From: Cryptomeria japonica
Lineage: Eukaryota; Streptophyta; Pinopsida; Cupressales; Cupressaceae
NCBI RefSeq assembly: GCF_030272615.1
Contig: NC_081405.1
Coordinates: 606,706,677 to 606,770,676, forward strand
DNA length: 64,000 bases
Direction: 5' to 3'
Position numbers and translations under genes: made by a program
The notes under the pieces: generated by a model
The model's database searches: none
Seen by the model: the letters and a program-made list of their open reading frames with translations, nothing else
What the model was told of the DNA's origin: nothing
In this document: positions 1 to 12,296 of the stretch, piece after piece
How the letters are laid out: each line of letters opens with the position of its first letter
Numbering within the stretch: the stretch's first letter is position 1

Positions 1-93
1 ATCTATTAGCAGATCTTTCATCTTCAACTTCCACATCTCAAAATTACTTCCATTAAATTTATCCACCTCTATTCTCCCTGATGAACTTGGCAT
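1..93 (-). pseudogene. Element A: N-terminus of copia Gag (partial)
   Basis: Reading the minus strand from an ATG at 93-91, the frame stays open for 31 codons to the window edge. It begins MPSSSGRIEVDKFNGSN and continues with a W-x-L/K-M pattern, matching the start of Ty1/copia Gag proteins (K/RFNG...W...M..LL). Gag packages element RNA into cytoplasmic virus-like particles. The ATG lies about 110 bases downstream of a Met primer site (204-215), the expected spacing. Only the first residues are visible, so whether the full gene is intact cannot be judged. The neighbouring LTR at 218 belongs to the same element. Confidence 0.75.
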
Positions 94-203
94 TTGAAAA
101 TTCCTGCAACAAGATCAAAAAGTGTCTTCTGCACAAGCTCCCACTCAAGTCTAGATTAGTTCAAAAAACCCAACAACCCACAACTGAAACCAAAGGTGAT
201 CCA

Positions 204-215
204 GCTCTGATACCA
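204..215 (-). other. Element A: primer binding site (tRNA-iMet)
   Basis: The minus strand reads TGGTATCAGAGC, complementary to the 3' end of plant initiator tRNA-Met, the usual copia primer. Two bases (216-217) separate it from the LTR end. Confidence 0.85.
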
Positions 216-217
216 CT

Positions 218-1001
218 TGTAAGGAAGTTAAGTAGTGAAACAACTTCCTACACTAACCTTGAGAGGATGGTATTGCAATTTTTTTTACAAATTGTTACAA
301 CCATTATGGAAACTTAAAATAAATAAGCATAATAACATTCATACCACAACATAGTGATTTATGTGCGGAAAACCCTTTTGGAAGAAAAAACCCACACTCC
401 AAAAGCCGCCCAATATATTATTTAGCAATCAATAAAAGATTACAATATACTTACAAAGAAATCTCTTTGCAGGAGTATCACTAATCAAAGATTCAGAGGT
501 AATTCAATTTCCATAAGACTTACACACAACTTGTATCTCACGCACCTCATATATAGGAGATACAATACAAGAAATTGTCAAACAATATTACAAAACCATG
601 GGCTAAAACCACCCATTCAAGTATAGCTGACCTTATCTCCAATCTAGATGCCTTATGACATATCAAAACACATCTCAATATGTGTCCCTCCCTTTTACAG
701 CTCATTTATGTGTCTGATGCATTTTATATTTCCTATTTCAGGAGTCCAAACATTCAGAGGCCATAACTTGTGAACCGTGTGTCCGATTGATGAATCATTT
801 GAAGTGTTGGAAAGCTCGTGAAGTTCTCTATCACCTTGTGAACTACTAAACTATTTATGCCCACTTTTTAGGACATTTTGGAGGATCTAAAGTCCTCAAA
901 ATTAAATTTAAACCTTTCAGCGCACCCTCAAAAATCAAAAACTTTAATATCTTGAAAACTAGTTGTGATCTTTTGACGTAACTTTATCAGTATGCTTATA
1001 T
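218..1001 (-). repeat. Element A: 5' LTR (portion left of element B)
   Basis: The LTR begins TGTAAGGAAG directly beside the primer site. It carries the conserved LTR box seen in the other families (GTGCGGAAAACCC followed by AAAAAACCCAC, about 363-402). Element B interrupts it at 1002; sequence resumes at 58930. I could not find the far end of this LTR or a second copy, so its full length is unknown. No protein is encoded; the forward ORF at 81-317 crosses the gag/LTR boundary on the wrong strand. Confidence 0.6.
997..1001. repeat. Element B: left target-site duplication
   Basis: TATAT precedes the TG of element B; TATCT follows its terminal CA at 58925-58929. Four of five bases match, consistent with an old duplication carrying one substitution. 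Confidence 0.5.
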
Positions 1002-2330
1002 TGTTGGCAACAATGCAAAAAACTTAGAGGGGGGGTGAATCATTTTTCTCAAAACTTTTTGTAACTAAACCACAAATCAGATCTGCAACTTAACAATGAA
1101 AGCATAAAACATCACCACATCAACAATACACACAACACTGAGATTTTTTACATGGAAAACCCGGTTAAGGGAAAAACTATGATGGTAACACACCCACAAT
1201 GAGATAATAACCTATTAGAAGTAAGTGAAATAATACAATGGGGAGTGCACATGCATTCGGGCATACTGCCTAGAGCTCACTGCTCAAATTACAAAACCCA
1301 AAGGGATACAACCATTAGGGAAGGTTCACTACCTTGGAAGAAGTCTCACTGACTAACAAAAACATTCATATTACATCTGGGGAATCATGAACTGATGGAA
1401 TAACATCCCGACATGCCTGAGTATAGTTTCGGTTAATCTTACTGTCTGATCTTCTCTGCAACACACTTATTCACATTTTCGAAGGATCAAAAAATTGTTC
1501 GCACACTTACATTCGAATTCATTTGTAGATACCACATAGATGCCTCATAGAATGATTATTACATACATTTATACAAGTCATCAACCTCTATTTCAAGGTC
1601 ATCTCAATGCATGTTACATATTACAAAAAAATAATCATATGCTACAATAATTCATGTGGACCAAAACAATGTTGGTTGAGACATAGTCTGGACATAAACA
1701 ACAACCACAAATATGAAACAACTCCAAGAATTATGCCTCAAACATTCGCAACATGCTACACCAACATGAATGTCACATAACATGAAGAACATCACCGGAC
1801 ATGAGAAAATTTTAAATAACATGCATAATGATCAATGTGGACCACCAATACGCATAACACACAATATAGAAACATCCATAAGCAATGTAAATCACATCAT
1901 AACAACTTGCATTACAAGAATCATCATTATATCTATAACAGATCTTCAAAAACACTCAAAACTAACAAATTGAAATATTTGCATCTATATTTCCAAATCA
2001 TGAACCACCCAAACTAAGGACACACCTTAATGTCCCAAACACATCCCACACATCCGTAACAAAAGATATTGCAATTTCGGAGCAATACACACAAATTTAT
2101 CAAACACTTCCAATAATGAACAATTGAATAGCCAATTGCAATACCAGATCACGTAACTTGATCAAATCAACAAGTGGACCTCTAAAACTTCTACTGAATC
2201 AAAAACAGATACATATCCCAAAGCCCATTAATTCTCATCAACTCATCTGCAACTTACAAGCTAAACCAACTCAACCAATATCCAACATGCTCTAGAAAGC
2301 TATCTACATATGTCACATATGTTGACATCA
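1002..2330 (-). repeat. Element B: left (3') LTR, first part
   Basis: It aligns with the copy starting at 19275, from TGTTGGCAACA(A/G)TGCAA onward. It includes the G-run beside the LTR edge (AGAGGGGGGGTGAATCA), the conserved box at about 1145-1196 and shared downstream text (for example ATGAAGAACATCA). It stops at 2330 where element C is inserted. Short forward ORFs at 1770-2017 are Thr/Ile-rich by composition and are not genes. Confidence 0.85.
2326..2330. repeat. Element C: left target-site duplication CATCA
   Basis: CATCA lies immediately before element C and again at 14709-14713 immediately after it. The uninterrupted site (GACATCAATGACAAC) is visible in the other LTR of B at about 58888-58905. 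Confidence 0.9.
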
Positions 2331-2456
2331 TGTTGGGCCCATATAAAATTTCCATTCCATATGTGTCCTTGTTTGAAGTAATGCCCATCTAATCCGTTGG
2401 TCAAGTCATTTGCTTAATTTTCCTCATGTAACTTGGCCATTGTTAAGTTTCACTAC

Positions 2457-2510
2457 GTTGAACTTGAACCTTGAACTTGAACCTTTTTGGTTCAAGGTTC
2501 AAAGTTCAAC
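2457..2510. repeat. Inverted repeat (hairpin) of GAACTT/GGTTCAA units
   Basis: The left arm GTTGAACTTGAACC... pairs with the right arm ...GGTTCAAAGTTCAAC around a short T-rich loop. The arms consist of repeated GAACTT/GAACCT heptamer-like units. A shorter relative lies at 2591-2624. Confidence 0.75.
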
Positions 2511-2590
2511 AGGTGTTGTTTTGAATGTTTTTCCTTCCGTGCGGTTTTAAATCATTGCTAGTCCTTGTCGGCATTTTACATTCTTTGAAC

Positions 2591-2624
2591 CTTGAACTTG
2601 AACTTTTTTGGTTCAAAGTTCAAG
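2591..2624. repeat. Second hairpin of the same repeat family
   Basis: CTTGAACTTGAAC pairs with GTTCAAAGTTCAAG across a T6 loop. It uses the same words as the hairpin about 80 bases upstream, so the two probably arose by duplication. Confidence 0.7.
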
Positions 2625-3186
2625 ATTTGTCATGTTAATTTTGTGTCATGATTGTTTCGCAATATTCAGAGTCTGTGTACAGGTTTCTTGGAAGACATGT
2701 GACTTGGCGCGAGGTGATGACATGGATTTTAAGATATGATTAATGGTCGCAGAGGAGATGAATATTCTTTCTCTAATGATTTGAAATATGTCATTTATAG
2801 CAAGTACATGTGAGGATCCATAGTGTTAGAAGTGAAGTGATCTAGCATTTAAGGCATGCTCCAATACAATCATTTCAGAGTAAGGCCACACGAACGAAGA
2901 GTAAGGGAGATAGTTTATGGTAATAATGGGTAAGATTTTCTTGGCTTTAAAACTAAGTAGATGCACGTCGAGATTATTATTTTCTTGGGAAGGTTTTGAG
3001 AAGGATTTTTTGGAGTAGGAGAAATAGATTGCGATAGGGGTTTGCAGAGGACAGAGGAAGGTATGTCCAACAACTTTCTAAATTATTGCAGTTTGTTTTA
3101 AAGATCTGGGTATTTTGTTTGCTATTTGTTTCCGTTTCCACTTTCCTTCTTTGCCTGGGTTAATTGGAGAAAATCACGAGCTAAGA

Positions 3187-4658
3187 ATGAGGCCTACTTT
3201 GCCCAAATTAATGAGCTCATCTTCCCTTGTAATCTCTTTAACGGAATTAGGTGATACAACATTAGTCCAACTGGATTTAGATGATTTTCTAGAAAGATTT
3301 TGGAACCTAGCCACAAATCCTATGATGAGAGATGTTGCACAGAGCGGGTTATTAGAAGCGGTCGCATTTCCTATAGTTGCTTCTTGCCTTGAATTAGTTC
3401 TAGAATGTATGAATCATTATGACAAGGATAATAGATGCATAAGGAAAAACAATAGTGAGGTTTTGTTATCCATCGATAGACAGACAGTAATGGTAGCCAT
3501 GGGTATCCCACACCGGGAACCCTATGAAGATTGGATGATTGGAAAATCCTATGGAATTTTCTCCAAGAAAAAGCGGTATTACAGAACTGTTATTGCACGG
3601 AATTGGCTTCTAAAATTCCAGAAAGGAGGCTCAAGGCTGCCGAGACCTCTAACCCATGAACATTTAATTCCCACAATCTGAGACTTGGTAATATTGTTGA
3701 GCAGAGTAAAGGGTAATTCCCACTCCTATTGGGAGGACTGGGTGTATTTCTTCATCCAGGTCACTCTAGCTAAAAATCGGTTCATTGACTGGGGAACTGT
3801 TATCATGGAAAGGTTGCATGAAGGTTTGAGTAATTACCCTGGGATTTCAAACTTTCATATGTCTTCGTACCTGTTATATATGCTTGCTTGCGTGAGAGAA
3901 TGGTCCAGATTGTCCCATGCAAAATGGGTTCAAGGCATAAAGATTTATGAGTATCATCCTAATTTGACTTTAAAAGGGGATGTTGATGATTATCTCCACT
4001 GGAATGATATTTTTGTTGGGAGGTTGACCTTTGAATTGCAAGGTAACTTGCATAGGAGGATGTCTGCAGAAGCCATTGAACTTTTTAATATCTATGGTAG
4101 TTTCTTTACACAGTTTAGTCACTTCACTTACCTAAGGGTTGGAGGATTTAAAGGTGAACCCTTTAGGCTACCCAGGTATGTTTCAGACTCCTGTATTTTG
4201 ATCGAAGCTTCCAGGCAGCTTGCCTATGTCGCAAACGATTATGGTGAGGACTCTGACACAAGTGGGATTTTCCCCATTGACTTAGGCCATTACAGCTATA
4301 GGTCTGTCTCTGATGCGCTGAACCTTGAGCTATAATTTAAGGGATTTCATTTGAAGACCTTTGTGAAAAGGGATAATTTTGATAGTAAAGGTTTCATCGC
4401 TCAATATGTGAAGAAGATGGTGCTTGATCAACATGTGTCTCAGTTGGAAGATTATTGGGAGGGTTGCCCGGATGAATTTGAAGTAAGGAAAAGGAGTTGG
4501 TCCAAGTTAACCTTGAAACAAATCCATGACATGAAATTGCCAATGGACACTTCAGGTGTCACCACTGATAATGAAGATATACTTGATTCTGAGTTTCTAA
4601 AGCGGGCACATAATGAACCTCTTCCAAAGGTGGATTGGAGTAAAAAGATGGATGATAG
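3187..4658 (+). pseudogene. Element C ORF2-like gene, N-terminal part
   Basis: The gene has no family name that I recognise. The likely ATG is at 3187 (MRPTLPKLMSSSS); the upstream open frame back to 3115 starts at TTG. A single reading frame runs to 4658 with a TGA at 3679 and a TAA at 4333. Element D then interrupts it, and it resumes in the same frame at 12297. The order of features echoes ORF2 of elements E and G: an (I/L)-D/T-x2-(T/A)-(V/I)-x2-A-(M/I)-x-G motif (SIDRQTVMVAMGIP), a hydrophobic stretch (SSYLLYMLACV) and a D-x-C-I-x-(I/M)-E-A motif (SDSCILIEASRQL). These suggest distant homology. The protein is broken, and its molecular function is unknown. Confidence 0.6.
4654..4658. repeat. 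Element D: left target-site duplication GATAG
   Basis: GATAG occurs just before element D and again at 12292-12296 just after it, a perfect 5-bp duplication within the ORF of element C. Confidence 0.95.
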
Positions 4659-6261
4659 TGATAACTCAATGATGAACCACTAGTACCAAACTGGTACTGA
4701 GAGGGGGGGTGAATCAGTACAGACACAAATACAGTCCAAAACCAGTTTGACAGCAAACACTCACAATGACTAATAAATAGATATACCGGTAAAACAGAGT
4801 GCAACCGGTAGCATCCAGTATAGCTCAATCAGCCATGAACCGGTCACTCACTAAGCTTTTCTCTTAGCTCAATACCACATTATCATAATATTCACATACA
4901 TGAACTAGTAGACTTTAACTATCAAATCTTCACAACAGTGAGTTCAATATGTTTTATAGACAAGCATAAAACATAGAACCTTCATGTGCATAACAAATAA
5001 AACAAAGCATCACAAGACAAAAAGCATTTCACATGACACACATATTTTTCACGTGGAAACCCAACTGGGAAAAACCACGGTGGGGATGAATACCCACAAG
5101 CTGCTTTTTGAACTCTTTAGAAGTCCACTTTGTTAGGAGCCTTGTCCAGTTAAGAACATTACAATAGGTTCTAGTAGGAACCGATCCTGTTAGGGATCAC
5201 CCAGTTAAGGGTTAAACCTAGTAGGGTCACCTTGTTAGAGGATTTTGAGAACTCAATAGCTGAAAGGATCTCCTAAGCTTCTCTAGCTTCTAAGAACTCA
5301 TTAGCTTCGAGTTACCCGGTTAAGGGATTTACAGCAAGCCGGTTAAGACCACCTAATTTAAGGGATTTTGAATCAAGCCAGTTAAGGCTACCTTGTTAGG
5401 GGATTTTACAATTGTTGAAGTGGTTAGAGATCAACAGGTATTACAATGATCTATTAACAACACTTAATACTAATATAGATCCATTTAGGCTCCTCTTTTC
5501 CTTCTGCACATACACTTTGCAGGTATATCTTCTCTCCTATGATCTAGCAAGAATCTTGTATCACTTTTGTTGGATACACACTCACAACTTTTGCCAACAA
5601 CTTCAGACAGAAACCTAACATTGACCTTATAGAGAACATGCAAGTTGGTAGCAAAAACCTTAAACCCAAAACCTGTTAGGTTGAGCAATTCAAACAGTTT
5701 GATCCTAACCATTGAAACATACTGCATTAAATGCACTAGTCTTGAGTCGATCTCAAGACATTCTCCATCGTCCATTATCCACCATTTTCATGGCAGCTGA
5801 TAACCCATTACGTGTTATCACCATTTGACAGATTTTGCACATTCCCAAGGTAGATAGGAATAGTCTTCTTCATGCAAGATCCTTCACGCGCACAGAGCTT
5901 ACGTGGCAACATGATCTGTCCTCCATCATACTGCTAACTTATCACACAAAGATCACCAATTGAGTCACATAGACTTGAGATACTCCAACCAGAAACCCTG
6001 AAGTGGAAGCTGCCTTATTAACCGATAGTCATACAATGCTTCCATGTGTTACTTCCCATAACTACATGCTAGTTCACTTTGGCATATACCGGTTCACTCA
6101 TATGCTGGTACCTCTTTCTTCACTTATCTCACGTATCGGTTCACACTATGTCTCATATTGACATCAATGACAACATACAATATCATTATGTCTTCATGCC
6201 AATTTACATAAGGCTCATGCTGGTTCACATAATGCTCATTCCGGTTCACATAATGCCAACA
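4659..6261 (-). repeat. Element D: 3' LTR (left copy)
   Basis: It runs from TGATAACTCAATGATG to ...ATGCCAACA, 1,603 bases, and matches the right copy at 10669-12291. It contains the edge G-run (GAGAGGGGGGGTGAATCAG), the conserved box at 5047-5098 and an array of GTTAAGG/GTTAGGGGATT words (about 5125-5415). Near the inner end are repeated GGTTCAC and ATAATGC words (about 6060-6260). Small ORFs inside have no homology I can recognise. Confidence 0.95.
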
Positions 6262-6504
6262 ATCTCCCCCTTTAGCATTGATGGCAATATATAAAACATA
6301 TCTTGTCTGCTTCACATCTTCTCCCCATTTGTTGCAGATATCTTTTCGCTTCACTTCTTCCCCCCCTTTGACAACAATGCCAAAGTGGAGGTACAATAAG
6401 CACTGTTTCCTCATGCTACTCCCCCTGACAAGTAGCATCCTTAAACACACCAATCAACCAAAGATTTGTCTATCCAGTACCTGACTGATGTGGAACAACC
6501 ACTT
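6262..6504 (-). other. Element D: polypurine tract and 3' untranslated region
   Basis: On the minus strand AAAGGGGGAGAT abuts the LTR (plus strand ATCTCCCCCTTTAGC at 6262). It is the primer for second-strand DNA synthesis. Two further purine tracts follow at about 6358-6370 (C7 on plus) and about 6418-6428 (TACTCCCCCTGAC). No gene is seen between the tract and the pol stop. Confidence 0.85.
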
Positions 6505-9500
6505 TTAGTTCACCTCTTGAAGGGGCAATACCCCTAATTCACCTCTCAAATGCACAAATGTTGTCTTTGGGAGAGGCTTGGTGAATATGTCTGCTAACTG
6601 CTCCTTACTGGACACATGCTCCAGCGCAATCTCTTTATTCTGAACCTTTTCCCTCAAGAAATGATAGTTAAGCTCAAAATGCTTGGTTCTAGAATGTAAA
6701 ACCGGATTCTTTGATATATTGATAGCACTTGTGTTATCACAGAATATACTTACCGGTTCAGATACAGGGATCTTGAAGCATTCCAGTACATGCTTCATCC
6801 AGATTGTCTGAGTGCAGTTCATGAAAGCTGCAACATACTCCACTTCCGCTGTAGACTAAGAGATGCAACTCTTCTTTTTACTCATCCACGAGACCAATCT
6901 ACCACCGAGAAAGAATGCACCACTCATTGTGCTCTTCCGGTCATCCACATTACCAGTGCAATCAACATCTGTGAATACTTTCAGATTGAAATTATTGCTA
7001 TATGGGTACCACAATCCATAGTCAATTGTTCCCTTTAGATACCTAAGAATCCGCTTGACTGCACTCAAGTGAGATTCTCTTGGAATCTTCTAGAACCTTG
7101 CAGTGATGCCAACTGCATGTGCAATATCCGGTCTGCTATGCACTACATAATGCAACTTACCAATCATTGATCGGTATTCCTTCTCATCAACCAGTGCAGA
7201 ATCATCCTCCTTTGTCAATTTGCAACCGGTCACCATCGGTGTACCAACCGATTCGCTATCTTCCATGCCAAAAGTCTTCAACACCTCTTTGACATATTTG
7301 GACTGAGTGATGAAGATTCAATCTTTCATCTGCTGGATCTGCAGTCCAATGAAGAACTTAATCTCCCCTATGAGTGACATTTCAAAATCTTTCTTCATCT
7401 CATCAGCAAAATCATGACTCATCTTGTCATCTCCACCAAAGATGATGTCATCAACAAAAACTTCACAGATCAGGATCTGATCTTCTTCAGACTTCAAGTA
7501 GATATTGCTATCTTCACTTGTTCTCTCAAATCCAATCTTCACAAGATGGGAATGTAGGCGCTCATACCATGCCCTAGGTGCTTGCTTTAGACCATATAAT
7601 GCTTTGTGTAGCCTGCATACCATGTCACTATCTTCAGATAGGGTAAACCCATCTGGTTGCTCAATATATACCTCCTCTTCAAGTACACCATTTAGGAATG
7701 CAGATTTTACATCCATTTGATATACCTTGAATCTCTTAAAAGTTTCATATGCAAGAAGCATACGATCTCCTTCCAATCTGGCTACAGGAGCAAAGGTTTC
7801 CCCATAGTCTTCACCTTCTTCTTGAGCATATCCTTTGCATACCAGTCTGGCTTTATTCCTAATCATTGTGCCATCCTCATTCAACTTATTTCTGAACACC
7901 CATTTGGTGCTAATGACATTTTTATGCTTTGGTCTGGGTACCAAGGACCATGTACCATTTTTCTCTATCTAGTCAAGTTCTTCTTCCATTGCCTTGGTCC
8001 AGTCTTCATCATTATGAGCCTCTTTGAATGATTTAGGCTCAAATTCAGAGATCATACATAAGTTTTCTCTGATCTTTCTTCTGGTAAGGATTCCTGCATC
8101 CTTATCACCTATGATTTTCTTGAGATCATGATTCAACTTGACATACCGAGGAATGGTCTTAATTAGTTCTTCTTGCTTTTCTTCTTCATCCTTATCTTCA
8201 TCAGTATCAACATTCACCAGTCCAGGAACACTGTTACTGGTGCTTGATTGACTGACAACTAGTTCCCAGAAGGTTGCAACCGGTTCCTTTACAATTTGCT
8301 CACTATCGGTTTTCTCAGTCTTCTCAGAGGATTCATCAACTCTTACATTGATTCTTTCCATAATTCTCTGAGTCCTATTGTTGTAGCACTTGAAAGCTTT
8401 ACTCTTGGTGGAATATCCTAGAAATATTCCTTCATCACATTTAGCTTCAAATTTGCCCTGATGTTCACTCCTCTTGATGTAACATTTGCTACCAAAGACC
8501 TTAAAATAATTTACCACAGGGGTCTTACCGATCCAATACTCATAAGGAGTTTTGTCCTTGCCCTTTTTGATGAGTATCCAGTTCATAGTGTAAACTGCAG
8601 TGCTCACCGCTTCTCTCCAAAAGGTATGAGCAACCTTTCCTTGGATCAACATAGTTCTACCTGCTTCAAACACAGTCCAGTTATTCCTCTCTACCAGGCC
8701 ATTCTACTGTGGAGTCTGGGGGGCGAACAACTATCTCTTGATGCCAAATTCTTCACAATACTTGTTGAATTCACTGGAAGTGAATTCCCCTCCTTGATCA
8801 GTTCTAAGACACTTGATCCTTTTACCGCTTTCCTTTTCCACTAATGCTCTGAAAGCTTTGAATTTCCCAAAAGCTTCAGAGTTGTCTTTCAAGAATGTGA
8901 CCCACATCATTCTTGAGCAGTCATCAGTGAGAATCATGAAGTACCTATCACCCTGCACACTTCTAGTTTTCATAGGACCACATAAATCAGTATGCACAAG
9001 ATCAAGCAAGTTGTCAGCAGTGAAAGATTTACCTTTAAAAGTTGATGAAGACATTTTCCCCAATTGACATTCTCTACACAAGGTATTATCTGGTTTGCTC
9101 AGCACCGGCAACCCTCTAACTGCCTTGATCTTACTAGCCTTCACAATGTTGTAAAAGTTCACATGGCAGAGTCTCCTATGTCATATCCAGCTATCATCAA
9201 GCTTAGCCATAAGACATGTACTTATATTAGCATTTAGATGAAATAGGTTACCTTTAGTTTGCATGTCGGTGGCTACCAATTTACCATCTTTACCTTTGAT
9301 TCTGCAAACTCCATTCTTGAATTGCAAAGTGAGTCCACTGTCATTTAACTGGGCAACACTTAGGAGGTTGTGTCTGAGACCATCAACCCAATACACATTG
9401 TCAGCACTACTCTTTCCATTCAAGGAGATGGACCCTCTGCCTTTGACCATGCATGGTGCATCATTGCCAAAGCAAACCACACCACCATCATACTCTTCTA

Positions 9501-10599
9501 ATGATAGAAACTTGCTCTGGTCACCAGTCATATGGTGAGAGCAGCCACTGTCAATGATCCACTCATTGGAATCATCAAACCGGGAGACAAGAGCCTTCTT
9601 GTCTATCACATCTTCCTTTACAGCAACGAACACAATGTCTTCATTTTCTTCATCTTCTGATTACTCATCTGTGACACCTTCATCAACTACCACAAAACAA
9701 TTTCTCTGGTTTCCTCCTTTGAATTTCTTGAACCTTTCTGGTTTGTCCTTGTTGTCACTATTAGGACAGTTCATAGCAATATGTCCTATCTGGTTGCAAG
9801 AGAAACATTTCAAAGGTAGCTTACCTTTATATTTACCAAACTTTCCTTTTGGGAATCTCCTGGCTAGAAGAGCTTCAAATTCCATCAAAAACTCTTCATC
9901 CTTCATCTCTCTGTTCTGACTAGGTTCCCCACTAGTGCTAGCCTCTTTTCCTTTTTTGGATGGTATAGCAGAAGCTTTAAAAGCCGATTCTGACTTTTGA
10001 ACACTACCATCAAAGCTATTTAGCTCATAGGCTATCAACTTGGCTATGATGGAGTCCAAGGATGCCTTAGACTTGTCTATTGATCTCAGCTCCTGAATAG
10101 CAGCAACCCTTATTGTATACACCAGCAACAGGGATCTCAGGACTTTACTTACCACAGTGGAATCTTCTATTTTGCCACCTGCACTCTTTATTTCTCCAAC
10201 AACTGTTTTGATTCTTATTCCATACTAATGAATGGTCTCTCCTTCAACCATCCTCATGTCTTCAAACTTTCCTCTCAAGCTCTCTTCCTTAGCCTATTTT
10301 ACATGCTCATCACCACCATAGATATTTTCAAGAGCATCCCATACTTCTTTGGGATTTGCCTTGTCCTGAACATCAATAAACTCAATGTCAGATAGACTAC
10401 TGATGAGGGCTTCCATGACTTGCCCATTTTCTTGTATCTCTCTCTTTTGGTCATCGGTGAGAGTACCGGTAGGAACAACATATACATTTTCAACATAACT
10501 CCAGTGTTGAACACCCATGCTTTTGATGAATATCTTCATCCTGTCTTTCCATATACCAAAGTTTTCCCTGTTGAACTTTGGACCTTCCCTCTTCATCAT
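6505..10599 (-). pseudogene. Element D: copia Gag-Pol polyprotein, disrupted
   Basis: Gag starts at 10599 (MMKREGPKFNRENFG) and includes a CCHC knuckle, CFSCNQIGHIAMNC (about 9790). Then follow protease (WIIDSGCSHHMTGD, about 9550), integrase with [15 protein letters not shown] and a VERNN glutamate region (about 8690-9160), reverse transcriptase with FVDDIIFGG (7318-7944) and RNase H ending in the DIFTKPLPK motif (6505-6843). Together these would package RNA, copy it and integrate it. The frame is cut by several stops, among them one after the knuckle (about 9661) and one inside the conserved PQ-x-NG integrase motif (about 8706). It is in standard copia order but inactive. Confidence 0.9.
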
Positions 10600-10654
10600 T
10601 TGGCTAGGATCTTTTCCTCAAGCAGTTAAGCTTACAACATAAAGGACCTGGAGT

Positions 10655-10666
10655 GCTCTGATACCA
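10655..10666 (-). other. Element D: primer binding site (tRNA-iMet)
   Basis: The minus strand reads TGGTATCAGAGC two bases inside the LTR, the standard initiator-Met primer site. Confidence 0.9.
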
Positions 10667-10668
10667 AT

Positions 10669-12291
10669 TGATAACTCAATGATGAACCACTAGTACCAAA
10701 CCGGTACTGAGAGGGGGGGGGTTGAATCAGTATAGACACAAATACAGTCTAAAACCGGTTTGACAACAAACACTCACAATGACTGATAAACAGAGATACC
10801 GATAAAACAGAGTGCAACTGGTAGCATCCAATATAGCTCAATCAGTCATGAACCGGTCACTCACTAAGCTTTTCTCTTAGCTCAATACCACATTATCATA
10901 ATATTCACATACATGAACTAGTAGACTTTAACTATCAAATCTTCACAACAGTGAGTTCAATATGTTTTAGAGATAGACATAAAACATAGAACCTTCATGT
11001 GCATAGCAAATAAAACAAAGCATCATAAGACAAAAAGCATTTCACATGACACACATATTTTTCACGTGGAAACCCAACTGGGAAAAACCACGGTGGGGAT
11101 GAATACCCACAAGCTACTTTTTGAGCTCTTTAGAAGTCCGCTCTGTTAGGAGCCTTGTTCGGTTAAGAACATTACAATAGGTTCTGGTAGGAACCGATCC
11201 TGTTAGGGATCACCTGATTAAGGGATACCCGGTTAAGGGTTAAACCCCGTAGGGTCACCTTGTTATAGGATTTTAAGAACTCAATAGCTGAAAGGATCTC
11301 CTAAGCTTCTCTAGCTTCTCAGAACTCATTAGCTTCGAGTTACCCGGTTAAGGGATTTACAGGAAGCCGGTTAAGACCACCCAATTTAAGGTATTTTGAA
11401 TCAAGTCAGTTAAGGCTACCCTATTAGGGGATTTTACAACTGTTGAAGTGGTTAGAGATCAATAGGTATTACAATGATCTGTTAACAACACTTAATACTA
11501 ATACAGATCCATTTAGGCTCCTCTTTTCCTTCTGCACATACACTTTGCAAGTATCTCTTCTCTCCTATGGTCTGGCAAGAATCTTGTATCACTTTCGTTG
11601 GATACACACTCACAACTTTTGCCAACAACTTCAGATAGAAACCTAACATCGACCTTATAGGGAACATACAAGTCAGTAGCAAAAACCTTAAACCCTAAAC
11701 CTGTTAGGTTGAGCAATTCAAATGGTTCGATCCTGACCATTGAAACATACTGCATTAAATGCACCAGTCTTGACTCGATCTCAAGACATTCTCCATCGTC
11801 CATTATCCACCATTTTCATAGCGGCTAATAACCCATCATGCATTATCACCATTTGACAGACTATGCACATTCCTGAGGTAGATAGGAATAGTCTTCTTCA
11901 TGTAAGATCCTTCACGCCCACAGAGCTTACGTGGCAACATGATCTGTCCTCCATCATACTGCTAACTTATCACACAAAGATTACCAATTGAGTCACATAG
12001 ACTTGAGATACTCCAACCGGAAACCTCGAAGTGGAAGCTGCCTTACCAACCGGTAGTCATACAGTGCTTCCATGTGCTGGTTCCCATAACTGCATGCCAG
12101 TTCACTTTGAACAAATGTGTTGCTTCACTTTGGCATATACCGATTCACTCATATGTCGATACCTCTTTCTTCACTTATCTCATGTGTCAGTTCACACTAT
12201 GTCTCATATTGACATCAATGACAACATACAATATCATTATGTCTTCATGCCAGTTTACATAAGGCTCATGCCGGTTCACATAATGCCAACA
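10669..12291 (-). repeat. Element D: 5' LTR (right copy)
   Basis: 1,623 bases matching 4659-6261. In the first roughly 190 aligned positions, about a dozen substitutions appear and all but one are transitions, many of them CG to TG or CA. This fits methylated-cytosine decay. Confidence 0.95.
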
Positions 12292-12296
12292 GATAG

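Larger units (their letters stand above)
2331..3114 (+). other. Element C: 5' noncoding region
   Basis: About 780 bases with no convincing coding sequence separate the element end from the ORF. Two related hairpins occur at 2457-2510 and 2591-2624. A TGGCGC stretch at about 2704 slightly resembles some retrotransposon primer sites but does not sit beside a recognisable LTR end. Confidence 0.5.
4659..12291 (-). mobile_element. Element D: Ty1/copia retrotransposon
   Basis: A complete copia structure of about 7.6 kb on the minus strand: LTRs at 4659-6261 and 10669-12291, polypurine tract at 6262, polyprotein at 6505-10599, primer site at 10655 and a perfect GATAG duplication. It interrupts the ORF of element C without altering the frame (insertion plus duplication is 7,638 bases, divisible by three). 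The LTR copies are similar, and nearly all the differences I compared are C/T or G/A transitions. Several stops make it non-functional. Confidence 0.95.

Noticed and set aside
1770-2017. Two overlapping small forward ORFs
   Set aside because: They lie in the LTR of element B; the copy at 58332-58574 does not preserve the frame or sequence as a protein.
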